23,430 nucleotides of DNA from a virus: positions 1 through 23,430 of IMG/VR virus record IMGVR_UViG_3300038470_000084; one strand, given 5' to 3'. This document shows positions 13,601 through 20,103 of the stretch, one piece after another. The notes beneath the pieces are model-generated. The model saw nothing but the letters and a program-made list of their open reading frames with translations. It did not search any database and was not told the DNA's origin. A program made the position numbers and the translations under genes. Numbering within the stretch: position 1 is the stretch's first letter; every line of letters starts with the position of its first letter.

Positions 13601-16056
13601 CAATAGTCCCCTTCGTCGCCAAAGCCGCGACCGCGCCGTTCGCGCTCGATCTGTTCGATCGCCTTGCGGACTTCATCGGCGATGTCGGTGGCGGATGCGT
13701 TGCCAGCGCCGACATCGATCTTGATGCTGTAGGTCACCGCGATCGGCGCCGCCGCCATAGCGCCGCTCGCCTGGGCCGCCGCCGGCGCACCGACGGCAAT
13801 CGCCGCGCTACCCGCGCCAATGGCCAGGGCACGGGTCATCTGGCCCGACAGGTCGGACATTCGACCGATCGGCGCGGACGTGTTGTTGGCCAGGCCCTGA
13901 TCGAGGCCGCTCATCACATGGCCGCCGATTTCGGCGAACACGCGCGACGGGGAGTGAATGCCGAGCAGCTTGCGCAGCCCATCCGGCAGCATTTTGCCGA
14001 TTCTGCCCACGATCGCCGTCAGGTTCGGGAAGGCTGCCTGCATGCCGTTGACCAGGCCGTCGATCAGATGGCGGCCGATCGCCGCGAAATCGAGCGAGCG
14101 CAGATAGGAGAGAACCGGCAGGAAGGCCCGGATCATCAGGCCAAGTGGCGTGAAGTTCAGAAAGGCGTCCACTAACGCGCCGATCGCGGCGACGGTGTTG
14201 CTGCGGATCGTATCCCACAGGCCGGCGAGCCAGCCAACCATCGCGCCCCAATTTGCATAGACGACGTAGACCAGGGCGGCGAGCGCGGCGATGGCCGCCA
14301 CGATCAGCAGCAGCGGGCCAAGGGCAATGCCGAGTGGCGCAGCGGCAGCGGTCAGGGCGGCAAAGCCGAGGGCCAAACCGCCAAGCAGGATCAGCAGGCC
14401 CGACCCGACGCCCATGAAGATCATCAGCGCCTTGGTGATGCCGGGATGTTCCTGTGCCCAGTGGCGCAGGCCGCTGGCGGCCCATTGCACCAGCTTCGCC
14501 AACTTGACGACGGTCGGCAGCAAGGCCTTGCCCATGGTGATGTTGAGGCCCGACAGGGCGTTGGTGGCGAGGCCGGTCGCGCCCTCTGTCGTGCCGATGC
14601 GGTTGAGGAATTCCGCCTGCATCGATCCGGCATAGCGGCTTTCGTCGCCGACCAGCGCCAGGCGGTTTTTCAGGCCGTCGAGATTGGTCAGCATGGGCGC
14701 GATGGCGGCAACGCTTTCCGAGCCGAAAAGCTGGGTCAGGAGGCCCGACTGCTGATCGGCGTCCAGCTTGCCGATGCGGGACATGACATCGACGATCGCG
14801 CCGGCGGCATCGGTCTGCATGCGCTTGGCAACGTCGGTGGCCGACAGGCCCAGCGCCTTGAACGCGCCCTGCTGGCTTTTCGTCGCCGCCTCGCCCTTGG
14901 TCAGGGCCAGCATCGTGTTCTTGATGCCGGTGGCGGCGACCTCGCTGGGCACACCGATCGAATCGAGCGTGGAGCCAAGCGCCGCAATTTCCGGCGCGGC
15001 GAGGCCAGCGACCTTACCCAGCGGGCCGATGCGGGTGATGATGTCGGTGACGTTCGCCGCCTTGCCGCCGAAGGTGTTGGTCAGCGCATTGACGCGGTCG
15101 CCCAGCGCGCGAACCCCGTCCTGGGGCAGTTCGAAGGCGGTGCGCCATTTGGCCATGGTCTCGCCGGCGACATCGGCGGTCATGTCGAACGCCACGCCCA
15201 TCTTCGCCGCGTCGGCCGTGAATTCTTCAAGCTGCTGGCGCTGGTCGGCCATGGGCCGGCCCATCTTGTCCATGCCGACACCGGCGGCGCCGGCCGCCGC
15301 CGCGATTTGGGCCATGCCTTCCGCCGGCACCGGGATCGTCTCGCTCAGATCGAGGAAGTCTCGCGACATTTGCTCGATCTGCGGCTTGGTCATGTTGGTG
15401 ACCTTGGACACATCCGCCATGGCGCTTTCCAGCGTCATCGCCTGCTTGGTCGCAGCGACCACGGGCACGCCAGCGGCGGTGCCGGCGGCGATCATGCCCA
15501 GGCCTGCCCCGGTCGCCTTGGCGCTGATGTCGTTCAGCTTTTGCGTGTTGCTGTTGGCCCGGTTCAGCTTTTCGACGGTCCCGATCTGCTGCTTGAGAGC
15601 CTTGTTCGCGTCATAGACCCGGCTCGACAGCCGATCCTCATGGGCGGCAAGGTCGGCGACGTCGATGCCGGCCGCCTCCAGCTGGCGTTGCAGCTGCTGC
15701 AACTCCTTGCCACCCGCATCGACCCGGTCGGTCAGCATGCTCGCCTGGCGCTGCGCCTTTTCAAATTCGGTGCGCAGCTTCTTGGTCGGGGCCTCCGTCA
15801 CCTCCAGTTCGTGGCGCAGCTGCGCGACGCGTGCCTGTGTCTGCTGCAGCTGCTGATGATCGGCCGCAAAGCGTCCTTCGGCCGCCTTGTAGCCACCGAC
15901 CTGTTTTTGCAGGGCGTCGAGCGCCTTCAGCTGCTTTTGCGTTTCGGCCAGGTCGCGGCGTGCATTGGACGACGCATTGGTGATGGACTTGAGGGGCGCG
16001 GTGACGCGGTCCAGCCCCTCAAGGATCAGCTGCATGCGCAGGTTACGGTCGGCCAT
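13600..16056 (-). CDS. T: Tail tape measure protein (gpT)
   Basis: At 818 aa it is the longest gene in the window and sets tail length. The first 170 residues are coiled coil (LAETQKQLKALDALQKQVGG and similar). A TP901-type core follows at about 195-500 (ESAMADVSKVTNMTKPQIEQ; later LGSTLDSIGVPSEVAATGIK). Several hydrophobic helices lie at about 545-610 (ALMIFMGVGSGLLILLGGLA), as in proteins that enter the membrane during DNA injection. The C-terminal LLGIHSPSRVFAEIGGHVM motif is typical. The start overlaps the end of the E' frame by 14 bases, as expected for a frameshifted chaperone encoded just before the tape measure. Confidence 0.95.
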   Translation of the reverse strand: MADRNLRMQLILEGLDRVTAPLKSITNASSNARRDLAETQKQLKALDALQKQVGGYKAAEGRFAADHQQLQQTQARVAQLRHELEVTEAPTKKLRTEFEKAQRQASMLTDRVDAGGKELQQLQRQLEAAGIDVADLAAHEDRLSSRVYDANKALKQQIGTVEKLNRANSNTQKLNDISAKATGAGLGMIAAGTAAGVPVVAATKQAMTLESAMADVSKVTNMTKPQIEQMSRDFLDLSETIPVPAEGMAQIAAAAGAAGVGMDKMGRPMADQRQQLEEFTADAAKMGVAFDMTADVAGETMAKWRTAFELPQDGVRALGDRVNALTNTFGGKAANVTDIITRIGPLGKVAGLAAPEIAALGSTLDSIGVPSEVAATGIKNTMLALTKGEAATKSQQGAFKALGLSATDVAKRMQTDAAGAIVDVMSRIGKLDADQQSGLLTQLFGSESVAAIAPMLTNLDGLKNRLALVGDESRYAGSMQAEFLNRIGTTEGATGLATNALSGLNITMGKALLPTVVKLAKLVQWAASGLRHWAQEHPGITKALMIFMGVGSGLLILLGGLALGFAALTAAAAPLGIALGPLLLIVAAIAALAALVYVVYANWGAMVGWLAGLWDTIRSNTVAAIGALVDAFLNFTPLGLMIRAFLPVLSYLRSLDFAAIGRHLIDGLVNGMQAAFPNLTAIVGRIGKMLPDGLRKLLGIHSPSRVFAEIGGHVMSGLDQGLANNTSAPIGRMSDLSGQMTRALAIGAGSAAIAVGAPAAAQASGAMAAAPIAVTYSIKIDVGAGNASATDIADEVRKAIEQIERERRGRGFGDEGDY

Positions 16057-16186
16057 TCTTCTTTTTCCCGGTTCCGGGCGGCTTGGCCCGCTTGGCAGCC
16101 TGTTCGCGCCAGCCCATCAGTTCGGGCAGCGTCATCGGGTCCATGACGTCGGGCGACCAATGGAAGATGATCGCCACGTCCGCCAT
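16043..16186 (-). CDS. E': E' segment (GpE family tail protein), made as gpE+E' by -1 frameshift
   Basis: This region encodes MADVAIIFHWSPDVMDPMTL and a basic tail, the GpE/E' signature (family pattern: ADIA-x-x-FHWPPS-x-M). It lies in the -1 frame relative to gpE and is open back through the slippery site at 16234-16240, so the likely product is a gpE+E' fusion of 154 aa: 91 codons of E, then 63 from the -1 frame, beginning AAEVASCGC. The coordinates given are for the local ATG, nine bases after the gpE stop, which has no good ribosome site. In P2 the two products chaperone the tape measure during tail assembly. Confidence 0.82.
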   Translation of the reverse strand: MADVAIIFHWSPDVMDPMTLPELMGWREQAAKRAKPPGTGKKKNGRP

Positions 16187-16194
16187 CGCGTCAT

Positions 16195-16506
16195 CTACTG
16201 AGCGAGGGCATCCGCACGATGCGACTTCTGCAGCAAAAAACCGCCGATTTCCGTGCCGATGGCGAGCAGGTCGGCGGTGTCGAGATTGGCCACATCGACT
16301 TCGGTGATGGTGGGCATGGCGATGCGCGGCACGATCTTGATCAGGGCATCGACCTTGAGCTGGCCCAGATCGACCAGGGTAAGGCCGCGCAGTTCGCCCG
16401 AGCGGGGCTTGCGCAGCTGCAGCGTGTCGATGGTGGTGTCGCCCTTGATGATGGGTGTGTCGAGCGTGACGGTACGGAAGATGGGGCCGGTGGCATTGTC
16501 GTTCAT
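16195..16506 (-). CDS. E: Tail assembly protein E
   Basis: A 103-aa homologue of P2 gpE (phage tail assembly chaperone family). RTVTLDTPIIKGDTTIDTLQ, then LRKPRSGELRGLTLVDLGQL and a C-terminal LAIGTEIGGFLLQKS are characteristic. It carries the TTTTTTG heptamer in the right phase, at residues 90-91 (Phe-Leu), 13 codons before its stop. Most ribosomes would make this short form and a minority the fused form. It lies between tube FII and tape measure T, the standard place. Confidence 0.88.
   Translation of the reverse strand: MNDNATGPIFRTVTLDTPIIKGDTTIDTLQLRKPRSGELRGLTLVDLGQLKVDALIKIVPRIAMPTITEVDVANLDTADLLAIGTEIGGFLLQKSHRADALAQ
16234..16240 (-). promoter_or_regulatory. Programmed -1 frameshift slippery site TTTTTTG
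   Basis: Read on the minus strand, the codons are GGT TTT TTG, so T-TTT-TTG fits the X-XXY-YYZ rule. Slipping back one base gives TTT TTT and then GCT GCA GAA, entering the E' frame, which stays open to 16043. It is the same T6G heptamer used in P2 E/E'. Confidence 0.88.
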
Positions 16507-16562
16507 GGCGATAACCTATGTGCGAGGGGAAGGGCGGCCCGGCGCACGACCGGGCCGGGGGA

Positions 16563-17075
16563 TCAGAAGATGCCGATGGCGTTGCGGATGGCGGCGCGGC
16601 GATCGACGCCATCGACAATCTCGATGCCGGCCAGGACGTCGATTTCGATTTCGGTGCGGCCGTTCCAGACCAGCTTGTAATAGACCAGGCCCGAGGTGAC
16701 GGAGAATTCCCCGGCCTCGCCGACTTCCTGATCGCCGAATTCGATTTCCTTGTGGCGGCCGCGCACGATCACCTCGACGCTGTCGACGGCGCCGCTATCG
16801 TCCTGCTGATAGGCGCCGGCAAAGCGCAGATAGACGCCGTTGACGGTGGTGATGCCGAACTGGCGCAGGATGTCGCGCATCGGGCCGCCAAAGGTGGAGC
16901 TCATCTCCAGCGCCTCCAGCCCCATGTCCATTTCCGCGACGCCGCCCATACCGCCGCCGCGCCATTCTTCCGTCTTGCGGGTCAGGGTGGGCAGGGTGAC
17001 GGTCTTGCACTCGCCAATATAGGCGAGGCCTTCGTTGAAGAGCATCATGTCCTTGAGGGTACGGGCCATGCCCAT
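16563..17075 (-). CDS. FII: Major tail tube protein FII
   Basis: A 170-aa homologue of P2 gpFII, which forms the inner tube of the contractile tail. It starts with MARTLKDMMLFNEGLAYIGE; TLPTLTRKTEEWRGGGMGG at about 27-45 and FGGPMRDILRQFGITTVNG follow, with a strand-rich rest. AAAGGA lies about eight bases upstream of the ATG at 17075; ATG 17069 is also possible. It follows the sheath gene by 46 bases and must be made in similar excess. Confidence 0.94.
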   Translation of the reverse strand: MGMARTLKDMMLFNEGLAYIGECKTVTLPTLTRKTEEWRGGGMGGVAEMDMGLEALEMSSTFGGPMRDILRQFGITTVNGVYLRFAGAYQQDDSGAVDSVEVIVRGRHKEIEFGDQEVGEAGEFSVTSGLVYYKLVWNGRTEIEIDVLAGIEIVDGVDRRAAIRNAIGIF

Positions 17076-17121
17076 GGCGATATTCCTTTGATCGAGAGGG
17101 AGAGAAAGGCGCGCGCGGGCG

Positions 17122-18303
17122 TCAGCCGACCTCAGTCAGCTGGGCGGCGAAGTCGGCGAAATATTCGTCCGTGATTTCCTGCTGGAAGCCGAGATCCTCG
17201 AGCGGCGGCGGGACGGTGTATTTGTAGCGGATCACCAGCTTGCCGGCCTTGAGGCTATCCACCGGGTTGGCCGTTTCGTCATACCAAGCCTCAAAGCCCA
17301 GCACGACGCCGGCGGCCTTGAGGTTGCGGCCCAGGCCGTTGATGGTTTCAATGATGTCCTTGGCCAGGCTGGGCGTCAGCGGCTTGTCCATCGCCCAGTC
17401 CATGCCCTTGGCGACCGTGTCGGCCAGCAGCTGGGCCACACGCACGCCGCTCTCGAAGACGAACTGGGGATCGTCCGAACAGGTGCGGTTGCCCCAGAAA
17501 TAGAAACCGCTGCTCTTGCGGATCAGCGCTGTGATTTGGGAGGCATTGAGCAGGCCGGCATCGGTGTCCTGATCCTCGATATCCCAGTGCATCGGCTGTG
17601 ACAGGCCGACCACGCCATCGACTGCCACGTTGGACAGGGTCTTCTGCGGCCCGGTCTGTTCGTCGATATAGGCGCGCAGGCCCATGGCATGCGCCGCCGC
17701 GAAGCTGGTGACATTGGCGCTGGCGTCGGTGTCCCAGGCGATGAAGTCGGGCATCAGCAGCATAAGTTCGCGCTGGCTGAAATTGGCGCGGTAGAGGGTG
17801 GCGGCCGCGACCGTCGCGCCAATCGCGCGCGCATAGGCAAAGGCGCGCAGCTTCTTGGCCACCACGGCCAGCGCGGTGGTCACCGCCTGTGTCTCCAGCC
17901 CCGGCGTGCCCAGGATGCGCGGGATCACGCCGACGTCGGCCGATGCCGACAGCAGCGCCTGCATGCCGGTACGGCCGCCATCGGCCGTCACGGTGCCGAT
18001 GACATTGCTGGCGGTTTCGGCCGCATCCTCTCCTTCCTCGACGCGGATCAGGACGATGATGGGCCGGGTGATGTCGGCGATGGCGCGCAGCGAGCGGGCC
18101 AGCGTGCCTTCCGCGCCGATGTCGCCGATCGCCGCTTCGATGTCGCTGATCAGGATCGGCTTGTTGATCGGGTAGGCGGCGGGATCGGCGTCGGGTGCGG
18201 TGCCGACCAGGCCGATGATGGCGGTGCTGACCGCCGTCAGGGTGCGGGCACCGGTCGATACTTCGGTGACAGTGATGCCATGCTTGAATGCAGTGGTGGC
18301 CAT
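17122..18303 (-). CDS. FI: Tail sheath protein FI
   Basis: A 393-aa contractile sheath protein like P2 gpFI. It begins MATTAFKHGITVTEVSTGAR, then a strand TAIIGLVGTAPDAD. Other typical blocks are PRILGTPGLETQAVTTALAV, the SSGFYFWGNRTCSDDPQFVF segment at about 260-280, and a C-terminal LVIRYKYTVPPPLEDLGFQQ. GAAAGG just upstream of the ATG is a good ribosome site. It comes directly after gpW with a 13-base gap, whereas P2 has J, I, H and G between. Confidence 0.96.
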   Translation of the reverse strand: MATTAFKHGITVTEVSTGARTLTAVSTAIIGLVGTAPDADPAAYPINKPILISDIEAAIGDIGAEGTLARSLRAIADITRPIIVLIRVEEGEDAAETASNVIGTVTADGGRTGMQALLSASADVGVIPRILGTPGLETQAVTTALAVVAKKLRAFAYARAIGATVAAATLYRANFSQRELMLLMPDFIAWDTDASANVTSFAAAHAMGLRAYIDEQTGPQKTLSNVAVDGVVGLSQPMHWDIEDQDTDAGLLNASQITALIRKSSGFYFWGNRTCSDDPQFVFESGVRVAQLLADTVAKGMDWAMDKPLTPSLAKDIIETINGLGRNLKAAGVVLGFEAWYDETANPVDSLKAGKLVIRYKYTVPPPLEDLGFQQEITDEYFADFAAQLTEVG

Positions 18304-18316
18304 GATGGACCTTTCT

Positions 18317-18667
18317 TCAGCGGATGAGGGGCAGTAGGATGCGGGAGAGGCTGGCGGTGGCGATGTCGCCCTTGCGTTCGGCCTCGACCGACAGCGACGC
18401 AGAGCCGGGCCGGTCGCCGGGCACCAACTGCAGCCGGCGCAGGCGAATGCGATCTTCCCAGCGCGACAGGGCGAGGGCGGACGCGGCGAAGATGCGCAGG
18501 ATGTTGGCGCCGGTCATGGGCTGGTCGACAAGGTCGGGGACCAGCGATCCATATTCACGGCGGCCGACCAGCGATCCTATGGGCGTGCCGATGATATCGG
18601 CCATGGACTGGGCGATATGCTCGATGCCGTCGAGCCTGGCGCCGGTGGTTCGATCCATGCCCACCAT
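18317..18667 (-). CDS. W: Baseplate protein W (gp25-like)
   Basis: A 116-aa gpW/gp25 family baseplate wedge protein. It has MDRTTGARLDGIEHIAQSMA, then IIGTPIGSLVGRREYGSLVP, the signature of the family (TP-x-GS-x-x-x-R-x-EYGS), and a C-terminal strand region ending LLPLIR. The ATG at 18667 overlaps the gpV stop by one base; ATG 18658 after GGTGGG is an alternative. These proteins help nucleate sheath polymerisation, which fits its position next to FI. Confidence 0.93.
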   Translation of the reverse strand: MVGMDRTTGARLDGIEHIAQSMADIIGTPIGSLVGRREYGSLVPDLVDQPMTGANILRIFAASALALSRWEDRIRLRRLQLVPGDRPGSASLSVEAERKGDIATASLSRILLPLIR

Positions 18668-19251
18668 CAAACGGGCGCCCCGGACTGGGCACCGCCGGCC
18701 TGCACCTGGCCATGCTTGTGCGATTTGAGGCTGATCCCGCCGCCCAGGACATCGGTGTCCGCCGTGACGGTGCCGGTAACATGCAGATCGCCGTCGATCG
18801 TCGCATTGCCTTTGATGACGGTGTCGCCGGTGATCGTGACGCCGCCCGATGCGTCGATCGCGACGGTTCCGCTGGCTGGCAGGGTGGCGGTCAGCGCATG
18901 GGCCGCGTGATCATAGGCGATGATCGCACCGTCAGGATATTCGATCAGGCTGACATTGGAATCAGCCGAGGGGGCAGGGCAGGCGTCGGAATAGAGGCCC
19001 ACGATCGCCATTGCAGCCGCCAGATCGCCTTCCGGCGCGAGGATCAGGCATTGTTCGCCGACGCTAGGTGGCGACCAGGTGCGGACATTGCCGGCGCGCT
19101 GAGCGATCCACGGGATGTCGCCGGTGACGATGTCGCCGCTTTGCGCCGTGCAGGTGGCATTGGCTAGATCGACAGATGCGATCGTGCCGAGGCGAAGCAC
19201 TTCGCCGGCTGCAGCTTCGGGATCAAAATAACGCGCCATGGCGGCGACCAT
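18667..19251 (-). CDS. V: Baseplate spike protein V
   Basis: A 194-aa homologue of P2 gpV, the membrane-piercing spike. An N-terminal OB-like part (about 15-95, VLRLGTIASVDLANATCTAQ; WIAQRAGNVRTWSPPSVGEQ) is followed by a beta-helix of short repeats (TITGDTVIKGNATIDGDLHV). The tip region SHKHGQVQAGGAQSGAP has the His-x-His motif that holds iron in P2-type spikes. No clear ribosome site precedes the ATG at 19251; ATG 19239 is an alternative. It is the first gene of the V-W-FI-FII-E-T-U-D run. Confidence 0.93.
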   Translation of the reverse strand: MVAAMARYFDPEAAAGEVLRLGTIASVDLANATCTAQSGDIVTGDIPWIAQRAGNVRTWSPPSVGEQCLILAPEGDLAAAMAIVGLYSDACPAPSADSNVSLIEYPDGAIIAYDHAAHALTATLPASGTVAIDASGGVTITGDTVIKGNATIDGDLHVTGTVTADTDVLGGGISLKSHKHGQVQAGGAQSGAPV

Positions 19252-19637
19252 GACGCGGAGTAGAAAAGAGCGCGCCAGCCGGCATATGGAGAGGCTGCCT
19301 TACCATATGCTGTCTCAAAAGGGTTGGCCTACCCTGCGAATCTGATAAGCGAAAAGGCGATCCGTCCGCGACGGCGGACGGATCGCTGGGTCTGTCAATA
19401 TGACGGCTAGTCCAGTGATCCCGGCGCTCTTGACCAGCATTCGCACTGGGGCGTCGGGATCGACCCAGGGGATCAGTTTATTATGAAAAACGTGGAAGGC
19501 ACGGTTCGGGGAGCAACCGAAACAGCCTTTCGGGCCTAGGATGAATGTTCTCCAGGTTCATCTCGAGGTCACCTGAGGCAGATTAAATTCGCACTTCGAC
19601 GCCTGGCGCAAGCGGTATGCAAAAGGGCCTGAATATA
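19252..19637. promoter_or_regulatory. Intergenic region between gene V and the plus-strand moron
   Basis: These 386 bases should contain the promoter for V (leftward) and for the moron (rightward). Present are a dyad GCATATGG-N13-CCATATGC (19282-19310), centred about 45 bases before the V start codon and possibly an activator site, a terminator-like hairpin, and a weak stem CCGAAA-N5-TTTCGG (19517-19533). I looked for the TGT-N12-ACA dyad reported for P2 Ogr and did not find it here. No convincing gene is present. Confidence 0.45.
19357..19386 (-). terminator. Intrinsic-type terminator ahead of the V operon
   Basis: GCGATCCGTCCGC (19357-19369) and GCGGACGGATCGC (19374-19386) form a perfect 13-base GC-rich stem with a 4-base loop. 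On the minus strand the stem is followed at once by CTTTTCGC, a short T-run. It would stop leftward transcripts coming from the tailspike side, so V would need its own promoter between here and 19251. Confidence 0.62.
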
Positions 19638-19859
19638 ATGATGATATCGGATGACCTGCCTGCACCGTGGGAGCGCAAGAGGAATTGGATAGCGGTCGAA
19701 GCATTTCCGGTCGGCCTTGCTTATATTGATAGAGATGCGGTCGTAGCGATTTCTCCCGCTGATCATGGTTCCACCATATTCCTTGAAGGAGGTGGCAGCA
19801 TTCAGGTTCCTGGCAATACGGAGCGAATATGGCAGGAGATGTCCCACCCGGGCCCTTGA
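19638..19859 (+). CDS. Small FlbD-like hypothetical protein (moron gene 1)
   Basis: A 73-aa protein starting MMISDDLPAPWERKRNWIAV. The core EAFPVGLAYIDRDAVVAISP, then ADHGSTIFLEGGGSIQVPG, has the strand-turn-strand pattern of FlbD-like and similar small proteins, where a residue series like I-x-AI-x-P is followed by a short beta-hairpin. AAAAGGG lies about 10 bases before the ATG at 19638, chosen over ATG 19617. It is on the opposite strand to all neighbouring tail genes and overlaps the next gene by one base. Function is unknown. Confidence 0.62.
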   Translation: MMISDDLPAPWERKRNWIAVEAFPVGLAYIDRDAVVAISPADHGSTIFLEGGGSIQVPGNTERIWQEMSHPGP

Positions 19860-20071
19860 TGGCGTATAGCGTCAACGAATGGACGCTATGGGCTTCGGCT
19901 CGCATGGTTATCAGTAAGCAGGGATGCAACGCCCTAAAGCATGCACGAACGCGCATTTCTGAGCTGACGGCTGAAGGGGATGAGGCGGGGGCTAAGGTGT
20001 GGCGATTGATCGCTGAAAGGATCGACCTGCTGGTTGATCCGATATCGGAAGAGCCGCTTAGTCGACAGTGA
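19859..20071 (+). CDS. DUF6961-like small protein (moron gene 2)
   Basis: A 70-aa helical protein: YSVNEWTLWASARMVISKQG, then ARTRISELTAEGDEAGAKVW, then RLIAERIDLL. The pattern of W-x-x-WA-x-A, an HG-like turn, RI-x-EL-x-x-x-GD-x-AG and then IA-x-R-x-D-x-L fits small DUF6961 proteins common in sphingomonads. The ATG overlaps the preceding stop (TGATG); an upstream in-frame ATG at 19829 lies inside that gene and is less likely. It converges on the tailspike gene with 31 bases between. Function is unknown. Confidence 0.7.
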   Translation: MAYSVNEWTLWASARMVISKQGCNALKHARTRISELTAEGDEAGAKVWRLIAERIDLLVDPISEEPLSRQ

Positions 20072-20083
20072 AAAAGTTGAGCG

Positions 20084-20103
20084 GGAAGCGCGAACCGGCT
20101 TCC
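20084..20103. terminator. Short hairpin between convergent genes
   Basis: GGAAGC (20084-20089) and GCTTCC (20098-20103) form a 6-base stem between the convergent moron and tailspike genes, touching the tailspike stop codon. On the minus strand a run of five T follows about eight bases after the stem. It is a weak terminator candidate. Confidence 0.35.

Noticed and set aside
14446-16146. 566-codon plus-strand open frame
   Set aside because: It is antisense to the clear tape-measure gene, with His/Arg/Gly-rich low-complexity translation expected from a high-GC shadow frame.
16187-16618. Upstream part of the E' frame as a separate protein
   Set aside because: The His/Arg-rich translation above the slippery site is a shadow of gpE; only the part from 16234 down is meaningful, through frameshifting.
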